This document shows positions 1 to 5,503 of a stretch of DNA of 5,907 nucleotides, piece after piece. Numbering within the stretch: the stretch's first letter is position 1; each line of letters starts with the position of its first letter. Source of the DNA: an uncultured Eubacteriales bacterium. GTDB lineage: Bacteria; Bacillota; Clostridia; Oscillospirales; CAG-382. Below the pieces are notes generated by a model. That model worked only from the letters and a program-made list of their open reading frames with translations. It was not told the DNA's origin and ran no database searches. A program made the position numbers and the translations under genes. Location: NCBI GenBank assembly GCA_900554405.1, contig USHI01000088.1:1-5907 (forward strand), in the 5' to 3' direction.

Positions 1-160
1 ATATTCCGCCGGTAGGTCTGGAAGCGGCGGGCTGCTTCTGAACAGGGGCGGCAGGAGCCGCGGCAGGCGCTTCTTCTTCCTCGTATTCTTCGTATTCTTC
101 GTTTTCTTCGTATTCCTCTTCACCCTTGAAAAGGTCGCCGAGACGGTTCATAAGTCCCAT
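1..160 (-). CDS. sepF: Cell division protein SepF, N-terminal part (cut by window edge)
   Basis: SepF is a cytoplasmic, membrane-associated division protein that tethers FtsZ filaments to the membrane and supports septum assembly in Gram-positive bacteria. Only the first 53 codons are visible; the conserved C-terminal SepF domain lies beyond the left edge. The sequence opens MGLMNRLGDLF, which fits the short amphipathic membrane-binding helix of the family. A very acidic Glu/Tyr stretch follows (about residues 14-30), then an Ala/Pro/Gln linker (31-50), matching the usual SepF order of helix, acidic linker and globular domain. The ATG at 160 is preferred over the Met at codon 4 because an AGGAGG site sits 7 nt upstream. 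The gene follows yggS by 28 nt in the same direction, the ylmE-sepF order known from Bacillus subtilis. The identification rests on the N-terminus plus synteny, because the diagnostic domain is not in view. Confidence 0.86.
   Translation of the reverse strand, partial: MGLMNRLGDLFKGEEEYEENEEYEEYEEEEAPAAAPAAPVQKQPAASRPTGGI
71..118 (-). repeat. Glu/Tyr low-complexity coding repeat inside sepF
   Basis: Codons 15-30 of sepF are almost only Glu and Tyr, with one Asn, built from degenerate 9-nt units of the GAATACGAA type (Tyr flanked by Glu). The run is very purine-rich on the coding strand. Acidic low-complexity linkers are usual at this place in SepF, so it is probably a flexible spacer. Short imperfect units of this sort can change in copy number by replication slippage; that is inference. 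Confidence 0.7.
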
Positions 161-167
161 TTTTGTT

Positions 168-173
168 CCTCCT
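168..173 (-). promoter_or_regulatory. Ribosome binding site of sepF
   Basis: A perfect AGGAGG on the minus strand lies 7 nt before the ATG at 160 and inside the 28-nt yggS-sepF gap. It fixes the sepF start at MGLMNR rather than at the Met three codons later. It also shows that sepF has its own strong initiation signal and need not rely on translational coupling to yggS. Confidence 0.8.
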
Positions 174-188
174 GAAAATTTATGTGTT

Positions 189-884
189 TTATTTTTCTGC
201 TTCCGTATTCGCCTTCGGGCGGGCGCCGAATATCGCGCTGCCGATCCGAACCATTGTCGAACCGTTTTCGACCGCCGTCAGGTAATCGCCGCTCATCCCG
301 AGCGACAGTATCTCCATATATACATTATGGACTTTCGCAGCCGAGATGTCAATAAATATTTTTCTCATTTTGCGAAAATATTCGGCATTTTTTTCTTGAT
401 CGCCGCTTTTGGGCGGGACAGCCATCAGACCCGACACCCGTATGTGCGGCAGATCCGCGAGATATTTGCAGAATTCGAGCGCGCATTCCGGGCGGATACC
501 GGATTTGCTTTCCTCGCCGCCGATATTTATCTCGACAAGCACCGGCATGATGATCCCGTGCTTCGCCGCCTGCTTTTCGATCTCCGAAGCAAGGCTTTCG
601 CGGTCCACGGACTGTATCATATCGACCTTGTCGATTATATACTTCACCTTATTTGTCTGCAAAGCGCCGATAAAGTGCAGCTTTGCGCGGGTGCGATCGA
701 TCCTTCCGTATTTTTCCAGCACCTCGAAAACACGGTTTTCGCCGATAAGCGTCACGCCGCAGTCGATGGCGTAATTTATATATTCCGGCGGCACCGTTTT
801 CACCGCCGCGAGCAGCTCCGCCCTGCCGCCGAGCTCGCGTTTGATCCGTTCCACGGATTCCTTTATCTCTTCGCGGGTGTTCAT
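189..884 (-). CDS. yggS: YggS/YlmE family PLP homeostasis protein
   Basis: This 231-residue protein belongs to the YggS/PROSC family: single-domain, cytoplasmic pyridoxal-5'-phosphate binding proteins that buffer the PLP pool and affect amino-acid and keto-acid balance. They have the fold of the alanine racemase N-terminal domain and no known catalytic activity. The PLP lysine is K29 in LLAAVKT. Other family blocks are GENRV (48-52), HFIGALQTNK (70-79), SLGMSGDY (194-201) and VRIGSAIFGAR (212-222). Length is normal and complete. The reading frame stays open up to 1016, but the family start is the Met at 884 (MNTREEIKE): it lies next to a GAGGA site, and its A is the last base of the upstream TGA stop (TGATG, one-base overlap). 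This implies translational coupling to the adaptor gene. Downstream comes sepF, the conserved ylmE-sepF pair. Confidence 0.95.
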   Translation of the reverse strand: MNTREEIKESVERIKRELGGRAELLAAVKTVPPEYINYAIDCGVTLIGENRVFEVLEKYGRIDRTRAKLHFIGALQTNKVKYIIDKVDMIQSVDRESLASEIEKQAAKHGIIMPVLVEINIGGEESKSGIRPECALEFCKYLADLPHIRVSGLMAVPPKSGDQEKNAEYFRKMRKIFIDISAAKVHNVYMEILSLGMSGDYLTAVENGSTMVRIGSAIFGARPKANTEAEK

Positions 885-2257
885 CAGGTTATCCTCATTC
901 CGTCGTAAATATCGTTGCCCTCGGTAATGACGGTATCGTGCAGCGAAAGCCGTTTTTTTGACGAATAAGCGATATCGTTTTCCTTCGGGTAATCCGGGTC
1001 CGACGGGATACTGCATATGCAGTGACCGCCGTAGGTATAAATGACCTCGGTTTCCTTGAATGTCACGCGCGAGCCTGTCACGACATAAACGCCGGTAACG
1101 CCGTCCCGCACGCGAAGCGCCTTTGTGCTGATCCGAAGCCCTTCATAGGATGCGCGTGTCAGCTCCACTGTTTGGCTGCGCGAATAATCGAAGCTTTCCG
1201 GAAGCGTTTTCGTGCTGAAAACAAGTATGGTCATATCGCGGTCGGTACGGTTTATGCGGCGTTCGAGCGTCATATTCAGCACCGTTCCGCCGGAGTACTG
1301 AAAGGTTATCGGATAGCTCGCCCCGCTGCGGTAGGATTCCGCGGTGCGTTTGTCCAGCGCCAGCGCGATATACCATGTGGAATCGGTGACGATCTTGCCG
1401 GAGGAGCCGCTCAGGACATTTTCATCCGGGACGGAATCCGAAAGCCTGTCGAAATCATCGCCCGTGAGCGATTCGAGCGCGGCAACGGTAAAAGCATTCT
1501 CGTATCCGTCCACCGCGGAATAATAATACCCGGATTCGGGCGCGACGACACGATAATTTTCCCCCGTGAGCGAGCGTTCCAGTTCCTTCTTTTCGGCGGT
1601 GAGCGCGCTTATTTCGGCGGCGTAGCTGTTTTCCTTTATCGCCGATTGGCGGCGGTTGAGAAGTATCAGCAGTTCTTCCTTTTCGCGCAGGGCGCGGTCG
1701 AGGGCGCCGTCGTCGATACGGCGGAGCAGTGCAAGCGTCAGCTCGGCTATCTGGCTATCGATCACCGAAATGTTTGTTGTGAGCGCACCGTTGGGCAGGC
1801 TGCTCTTCCGCAGCACCTCAAGCCGTTTGTCGATCTCGCCGATACGGTTCTGCGCCTCCACGTCGGCAGGGTCGGAATAGGTCACGGCTACATCCTGCCC
1901 CTTCCGAACCTTTTCGCCCTCCTCCACAAGCACGCAATCGGTGCCTTCCGCGCCGGAGGGGATCGCCTTTTCATCGCGGAACAGGAAGGCGGTGAGCTCC
2001 GCGCGGTCCGAAATGCTCGCATAAGCGGCGGTTTCGGTTTCGATCATCGTACCGACATTGAGCATCAGCTGAAGGAAAACATACGCGACTATCGAAACGG
2101 CGATTATCGCCGTGCCGAACTGCGAAAAAAACCTTTTCGCCGCGGCAAGGGCGCGTTCCCTGCCGCTCTTTTTAACCGGTGCGATACGGCGCACGGCGGT
2201 AACGCCGCGCTTTTCCGCTTGCCGTTCGGCAGGCAGGTCTTTCCTTTCCTCTTCCAT
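884..2257 (-). CDS. HlyD-like membrane-anchored adaptor protein, function unknown
   Basis: This 457-residue protein has the build of an HlyD/membrane-fusion adaptor. A basic, Lys/Arg-rich cytoplasmic N-terminus (about 1-45) is followed by one transmembrane segment (about 48-68, FGTAIIAVSIVAYVFLQLML). A first half-lipoyl region ends in VEEGEKVRKGQDVA (111-124). Next comes a charged helical stretch with coiled-coil character (about 133-232), a returning half-lipoyl motif (VVAPESGYYYSAVDGYE, 237-253), and a beta-rich C-terminal part ending near DTVITEGNDIYDG. Such adaptors usually link an inner-membrane exporter to an outer channel, but no ABC or RND partner is encoded here and a Gram-positive host has no outer membrane. 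It most likely acts outside the cytoplasmic membrane in envelope or division work, inferred from its place between miaA and yggS-sepF. The ATG start is preceded by AGGAAG at 2266-2271, overlapping the miaA stop. Fold assignment is fairly firm; function is unknown. Confidence 0.82.
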   Translation of the reverse strand: MEEERKDLPAERQAEKRGVTAVRRIAPVKKSGRERALAAAKRFFSQFGTAIIAVSIVAYVFLQLMLNVGTMIETETAAYASISDRAELTAFLFRDEKAIPSGAEGTDCVLVEEGEKVRKGQDVAVTYSDPADVEAQNRIGEIDKRLEVLRKSSLPNGALTTNISVIDSQIAELTLALLRRIDDGALDRALREKEELLILLNRRQSAIKENSYAAEISALTAEKKELERSLTGENYRVVAPESGYYYSAVDGYENAFTVAALESLTGDDFDRLSDSVPDENVLSGSSGKIVTDSTWYIALALDKRTAESYRSGASYPITFQYSGGTVLNMTLERRINRTDRDMTILVFSTKTLPESFDYSRSQTVELTRASYEGLRISTKALRVRDGVTGVYVVTGSRVTFKETEVIYTYGGHCICSIPSDPDYPKENDIAYSSKKRLSLHDTVITEGNDIYDGMRIT

Positions 2258-2269
2258 GTTTTTTACTTC

Positions 2270-3151
2270 CTAAACCTCTATGATCTCGTCAAAGCCGATC
2301 CGCGAAAGCCACGTGAGCTGGCGCTTTGCATAATGCCGCGTGTTCAGCTTTATATTCTCGCGCACCTGCCCGAGCGCGCACTCCCCCGCAAAATACGGGT
2401 AAAATTCCTTGTATCCGATGGCACTGCCGGCAGTCGGTGTCTGTGCAAGGCCGCGAAGGTAAAGCGAATATACCTCGTCCTCCAGCCCGGCACGGAACAT
2501 TTCGTCCACGCGCGTGTCGATACGGGAATACATTCTCTCGCGGTCGGCAGGGCGCAGAAGAATTCTTTTTACATCATACCGCGTGCCGGCGCGGCGGCTT
2601 TCCGCATCCAGCTCGGTCTTTGTTTTGCCGGCGGTATAAAATATTTCCAAAGCGCGCACGACACGCTTGATATTGTTCGGATGTATTGCGGCGGCGGAAG
2701 CCGGATCGACATTTGCCAGCCGTTCGTGCAGCGCCTGCGCGCCGTTTTCCCGCGCAAAATCATAAAGCCCGGCGCGTAATTCCTCGTCGCATTCGGTTTC
2801 GGCAAGCGATATGCCCGAAACTAACGTATCCACATAAAGCCCCGTACCGCCGACGACCACCGGCACCCTTCCGCGGGAATGTATATCCGCGGCGGCTTTT
2901 CCGGCAAGCGAAACGAACCTTGCCGCCGAAAACGACTCCCCGATATCGGCGACATCGATCAAATGGTGCGGTATCCCGTTCATTTCGGCTTTTGTGGGCT
3001 TTGCCGTGCCGATATCCATGCCGCGGTAGACCTGCATCGAATCGCCGCTGATTATTTCGCCCCCGAGCTCCCCCGCGAGCGAAACGGCATATGCGGTTTT
3101 TCCGGATGCCGTCGGGCCTTCTATGACGATCATCGGTATTTTTTCCTTCAA
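2270..3151 (-). CDS. miaA: tRNA dimethylallyltransferase MiaA
   Basis: MiaA transfers the dimethylallyl group from DMAPP to N6 of A37 in tRNAs reading UNN codons, giving i6A37, often later converted to ms2i6A by MiaB. With the start chosen here it has 293 residues, within the family range. Visible motifs are the P-loop GPTASGKT (12-19), ISGDSMQVYRGMDIGTAKP with the conserved Asp37 and Gln40, GGTGLY (101-106), HPNNIKRVVRALEIF (157-171), AIGYKE (244-249) and HYAKRQLTWL near the C-terminus. The reading frame extends to an ATG at 3166, but nothing before that ATG resembles a ribosome binding site. A GGGAGG (3157-3162) instead lies 5 nt before a TTG at 3151, so TTG is the likelier start. A third option is the ATG at 3133, just before the P-loop. 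The gene follows queA by 30 nt and precedes the HlyD-like gene by 12 nt. Confidence 0.96.
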   Translation of the reverse strand: MKEKIPMIVIEGPTASGKTAYAVSLAGELGGEIISGDSMQVYRGMDIGTAKPTKAEMNGIPHHLIDVADIGESFSAARFVSLAGKAAADIHSRGRVPVVVGGTGLYVDTLVSGISLAETECDEELRAGLYDFARENGAQALHERLANVDPASAAAIHPNNIKRVVRALEIFYTAGKTKTELDAESRRAGTRYDVKRILLRPADRERMYSRIDTRVDEMFRAGLEDEVYSLYLRGLAQTPTAGSAIGYKEFYPYFAGECALGQVRENIKLNTRHYAKRQLTWLSRIGFDEIIEV

Positions 3152-3156
3152 TGCAA

Positions 3157-3162
3157 CCTCCC
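3157..3162 (-). promoter_or_regulatory. Ribosome binding site deciding a TTG start for miaA
   Basis: GGGAGG on the minus strand stands 5 nt upstream of a TTG codon at 3151 and would fall inside the coding region if the ATG at 3166 were used. Its strength, and the lack of any purine-rich site before that ATG, argue for TTG initiation. The spacing is at the short end of the normal range. Confidence 0.6.
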
Positions 3163-3181
3163 GCATAAAGTCAAAAAAGCG

Positions 3182-4222
3182 TTATCCTATGTACATCGCA
3201 TCCCCGAAGGAGAAAAAGCGGTACTTCTTTTCCACCGCCTCGCGGTAGGCGTTCATCGTGTTTTCATAGCCGGCAAAGGCGCACACAAGCATTATCAGCG
3301 TGCTTTCCGGCAGGTGGAAATTGGTTATGAGCGCATCCACGCAGCGGAATTTCACCCCGGGGTAGATGAATATGGATGTTTCGCCCTTGAAGGGGTGCAC
3401 CTCCCCGTTTTCTCCGCAAACGCTTTCGAGCGTGCGCACGCTTGTCGTACCGACGGCAATGACCCGCCCGCCGCGCGCGTGTGCGGCGTTGATACGCTGC
3501 GCCGCTTCGGGAGTCACCTCGATATGCTCGGAATGCATGACATGGTTCGTGAGATCGTCCTCCTTCACCGGGCGGAATGTCCCCAGCCCGACATGAAGCA
3601 GCACGCGGACAATGTCCACGCCCTTTTCTTTTATCGCTTCAAGCAGCTCCGGCGTGAAGTGGAGCCCGGCTGTCGGCGCGGCGGCGGAGCCGTCTGTACG
3701 GGCATAGACAGTCTGATAGCGTTCCTTATCCGCAAGCTTTTCGGTTATATACGGCGGAAGCGGCATGATGCCGATACGATCAAGTATTTCGTTGAATATG
3801 CCGTCGTATTCGAAGCGAATAACGCGTATGCCGCCGTCCAGCACATCCGTGACCGTGCCCGAAAGTTCGTCCGAATAAACGATTTTAGTACCGGGCTTTG
3901 TTTTTTTGCCGGGGCGCGTAAGGCACTGCCAGCATTCGCCGCCGGCCCGGGACACGCGTGAAAGCAGCACCGTTTCTATTTTGCCGGTGTGCTCCTCCGC
4001 CGTGCCGAAAAGGCGCGCCGGGATAACGCGCGTATCGTTTATCACGAGGCAATCGCCGGGATCAAGTTTGTTGATAATTTCCGAAAACACGCTGTGTTCG
4101 ACAAAACCGCTTTTGCGGTCCAGACAGAGCAGCCGAGAAGCATCGCGCTTCTGCGGCGGAGTTTGTGCTATAAGCTCGTGCGGCAGCTCGTAAAAATAGG
4201 ACGAGCGCTTCATCAGATCCAT
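3182..4222 (-). CDS. queA: S-adenosylmethionine:tRNA ribosyltransferase-isomerase QueA
   Basis: QueA moves and isomerises the ribosyl part of S-adenosylmethionine onto preQ1 at position 34 of tRNAs with GUN anticodons, making epoxyqueuosine. It is cytoplasmic and acts after tRNA-guanine transglycosylase. The 346-residue protein is full length. Family blocks are the N-terminal FYELPHELIAQTP (10-22), INDTRVIPARLFG (61-73), GSAAAPTAGLHFT (178-190), HVGLGTFRPV (210-219), MHSEH (229-233), VGTTSVRTLES (257-267), ITNFHLPEST (299-308) and the terminal YRFFSFGDAM (334-343). The ATG at 4222 is chosen because AAGGGA (4231-4236) lies 8 nt upstream; the Met at codon 4 is the alternative. It is the first gene of the minus-strand series, behind a good promoter in the gap to divergent dapA. 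The usual partner tgt is not in this window. Confidence 0.97.
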   Translation of the reverse strand: MDLMKRSSYFYELPHELIAQTPPQKRDASRLLCLDRKSGFVEHSVFSEIINKLDPGDCLVINDTRVIPARLFGTAEEHTGKIETVLLSRVSRAGGECWQCLTRPGKKTKPGTKIVYSDELSGTVTDVLDGGIRVIRFEYDGIFNEILDRIGIMPLPPYITEKLADKERYQTVYARTDGSAAAPTAGLHFTPELLEAIKEKGVDIVRVLLHVGLGTFRPVKEDDLTNHVMHSEHIEVTPEAAQRINAAHARGGRVIAVGTTSVRTLESVCGENGEVHPFKGETSIFIYPGVKFRCVDALITNFHLPESTLIMLVCAFAGYENTMNAYREAVEKKYRFFSFGDAMYIG

Positions 4223-4272
4223 TTTTCGATTCCCTTTTTATATCATTACGCCGTGGCGCGGAATAAACTGTA

Positions 4273-4320
4273 CAAACGGGCATTTCGAAAACCTGACGCG
4301 GCAGGCGGTATACCCGTTCG
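4273..4320 (-). other. Structured 5' leader of the queA transcript (stem-loop)
   Basis: In the minus-strand RNA, CGAACGGGT (4320-4312) can pair with GCCCGTTTG (4281-4273) as a 9-bp stem with two G-U wobbles. The 30-nt loop holds a second short helix (CCTG with CAGG, 6-nt loop). The stem begins almost exactly at the start site predicted from the -10 element, so it would cap the 5' end of the mRNA. On the opposite strand the two wobbles become A-C mismatches, which suggests the queA-sense RNA is the folded one. There is no U-run after it, so it is not a terminator. It does not match the preQ1 riboswitch consensus I know. The role could be 5'-end stabilisation or an unrecognised regulatory leader; pairing by chance remains possible. 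Confidence 0.4.
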
Positions 4321-4326
4321 GATAAT

Positions 4327-4355
4327 ATATTACTACAATCCCGGCGATTTTTCAA
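4327..4355 (-). promoter_or_regulatory. Sigma-A-type promoter of the queA operon
   Basis: On the minus strand TTGAAA (4355-4350) is followed after exactly 17 nt by TAATAT (4332-4327), each one or two bases from consensus. Transcription would start near 4320, about 98 nt before the queA ATG. No equally good promoter was found for dapA on the plus strand. The best -10 candidates there (TAATAT at 4323-4328, TACAAT at 4334-4339) lie in the same AT-rich core without a convincing -35. The divergent promoters therefore probably overlap in this 153-bp gap. Confidence 0.6.
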
Positions 4356-4375
4356 CACAAGGAAGGGAAAAACTT

Positions 4376-5278
4376 ATGAAAAAAGAGCTTGTTTTCCGCG
4401 GGGCGGCGACGGCGCTCGTGACCCCGTTCGACAGCGCCGGAATCGATTTCGCCGCAATGGCGAAAATGATAGAATTTCAGCTCACAAACGGCATCGATGC
4501 GCTTGTCGTATGCGGGACGACCGGCGAATCGGCAACTCTTTCGGATGCGGAAAAGCGCTCGCTCATTGAATTTACGGTACGGCAGACCCGAGGCAGAGTA
4601 CCCGTTATCGCGGGGACGGGCGGCAACTGCACCGCCCGCGCCGCAAGTCTTTCGGAATTTGCCGCAAAGGCCGGCGCGGATGCGCTCCTTGTAGTCACGC
4701 CGTATTACAATAAATGCACCCAGGCGGGGCTCGTTTCCTATTACAGAACCATTTCCGAAGCATCCGGGCTGCCTTATATCGCATACAGTGTCCCCGCACG
4801 GACGGGAATGCGGATAGAGCCGCGCACCGCGCTCGAGATCTCGCTCGACAAAAACGCCGCCGGGCTGAAGGATGCGGGCGATTCGATATCCGAAACGGCA
4901 AAAACGATATCGCTTTGCGGTTCGGCGCTTCCGGTTTATTCCGGCAACGACGACCGAATACTCCCCGTGCTTTCGCTGGGCGGCAAGGGTGTTGTCTCCG
5001 CGGCGGCAAACCTGATCCCGGGCAGCATAAAGCGGCTTTGCAGCCTTTATTTCGATTGCCGCGTTTCGGCGGCGGCAAAGCTGCAAACGGCGCTCATCCC
5101 GCTGTGCGAGGCGCTCTTCCGCGAGGTGAACCCGATCCCGTTGAAGGCGGCACTTGCCGCCGAGGGAATGTGCCGCAATATCCTGCGCGCACCGCTGACA
5201 GAGCTTTCCGAGCAAAACCTCCGCGCGCTTACCGAAGCGATATCCGACTTCCGCGCGGAGGGCGACACCCGCCTCTGA
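4376..5278 (+). CDS. dapA: 4-hydroxy-tetrahydrodipicolinate synthase DapA
   Basis: DapA condenses pyruvate with aspartate semialdehyde, the first committed step of the diaminopimelate/lysine pathway. It feeds lysine and, where used, peptidoglycan cross-links. It is a cytoplasmic TIM-barrel enzyme, usually a tetramer. The 300-residue protein is full length and keeps the active site at a constant +4 offset from the E. coli numbering: Thr48-Thr49 in GTTGESATL, Tyr111 in TPYYNK, Tyr137 and Arg142 in YSVPARTG, and the Schiff-base Lys165 in AGLKD. Arg142, the residue gripping the semialdehyde carboxylate, favours true DapA over NanA-like aldolases. A small oddity is Ser138 where most family members have Asn (YNVP). 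The ATG at 4376 follows GGAAGG (4361-4366) by 9 nt. The gene is divergent from queA and ends before a clear terminator, so it is probably monocistronic. No other lysine-pathway gene is adjacent. Confidence 0.95.
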   Translation: MKKELVFRGAATALVTPFDSAGIDFAAMAKMIEFQLTNGIDALVVCGTTGESATLSDAEKRSLIEFTVRQTRGRVPVIAGTGGNCTARAASLSEFAAKAGADALLVVTPYYNKCTQAGLVSYYRTISEASGLPYIAYSVPARTGMRIEPRTALEISLDKNAAGLKDAGDSISETAKTISLCGSALPVYSGNDDRILPVLSLGGKGVVSAAANLIPGSIKRLCSLYFDCRVSAAAKLQTALIPLCEALFREVNPIPLKAALAAEGMCRNILRAPLTELSEQNLRALTEAISDFRAEGDTRL

Positions 5279-5302
5279 AAGCACCCTATAAACGCAGAAA
5301 AA

Positions 5303-5335
5303 CGGTGTGGCTGCCGCGCAGCCGCGCCGGTTTTT
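5303..5335 (+). terminator. Rho-independent terminator of dapA
   Basis: A 12-bp stem (5303-5314 with 5318-5329), closed by a CGC loop, starts 25 nt after the dapA stop and is followed by G and five T. Two of the pairs are G-U in the plus-strand RNA and would be A-C mismatches in the minus-strand RNA, so the structure is built for plus-strand transcripts. The flanking A-run before the stem can pair with the T-run and extend the helix. Confidence 0.85.
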
Positions 5336-5373
5336 CCTGCCCCGCGGCAAAGCCGTCACCTATGTGCGGAAGC

Positions 5374-5404
5374 GCAAAAAACTTTTTGCTCCCCGGGGCA
5401 AAAA
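5374..5404. repeat. Three-armed inverted repeat between dapA and the secreted gene
   Basis: The arm TTTTTGC (5383-5389) is complementary both to GCAAAAA on its left (5374-5380) and to GCAAAAA on its right (5398-5404). The two pairings exclude each other, and the right-hand hairpin encloses CCCCGGGG (5391-5398). It lies after the dapA terminator and just upstream of the next promoter, about 15 bp before its -35. No T-run follows the right-hand hairpin, so I do not call it a second terminator. It could be an operator, an A-tract DNA bend, or chance in A/T-run-rich DNA. Confidence 0.4.
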
Positions 5405-5434
5405 TTCCCGAAAAGCCCTTGTGATTCCCGAAAA
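5404..5434. repeat. 11-bp direct repeat, 20-bp period, overlapping a promoter
   Basis: ATTCCCGAAAA occurs exactly at 5404-5414 and again at 5424-5434, 20 bp apart, about two helical turns, so both copies face the same side of the DNA. The second copy lies in the spacer between the -35 and -10 of the following promoter, and the first lies just upstream of the -35. This is the arrangement expected for a pair of regulator binding sites, but no regulator is identifiable here. Confidence 0.5.
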
Positions 5435-5446
5435 CGGTGCTATAAT
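5419..5446 (+). promoter_or_regulatory. Strong extended -10 promoter of the secreted-protein gene
   Basis: A perfect TATAAT (5441-5446) is preceded by TGC, giving an extended -10 (TGCTATAAT). A fair -35, TTGTGA (5419-5424), sits 16 nt upstream. Transcription should begin near 5453, leaving a leader of about 50 nt, AT-rich, with GGAGGG (5491-5496) 7 nt before the ATG. A-runs at 5400-5404 and 5411-5414 just upstream could act like an UP element. Confidence 0.75.
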
Positions 5447-5503
5447 GCCTGTGTATATAAATAAGGAATAAGCAAGCAATATAAAATTCCGGAGGGTACA
5501 TTT

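Noticed and set aside
126..908. Plus-strand open frame opposite yggS
   Set aside because: It has no ribosome binding site, overlaps sepF and yggS on the other strand, and the protein resembles no family I know. The minus-strand reading gives a textbook YggS protein.
885..1016. Extended N-terminus for yggS starting at 1016
   Set aside because: The extra 44 residues overlap the adaptor gene, are unlike YggS N-termini, and the start at 884 has a ribosome binding site and the TGATG coupling.
1022..2779. A 585-codon open frame on the plus strand, opposite the HlyD-like gene and miaA
   Set aside because: It is antisense to two well-supported genes, begins inside one and ends inside another, and its translation is Arg/His/Cys/Phe-rich with no recognisable motif. 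Long antisense frames are expected where the coding strand has strong G/C third-position bias.
4223..4375. preQ1 riboswitch before queA or lysine riboswitch before dapA
   Set aside because: The preQ1-I consensus is not seen near the queA start, and the gap is too short for a full lysine riboswitch plus a promoter. The stem seen is reported only as a structured leader.
5345..5355. Small hairpin CGGC-AAA-GCCG after the dapA terminator
   Set aside because: Only four pairs with no T-run; too short to claim a function.
4352..5359. Long minus-strand open frame opposite dapA
   Set aside because: It is a shadow of dapA, which is complete with all catalytic residues; the antisense product is Arg-rich and without motifs.
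5383..5404. Second terminator formed by TTTTTGC and GCAAAAA
   Set aside because: The hairpin ends in an A-run on the plus strand and is not followed by T on either strand in the manner of a rho-independent terminator.
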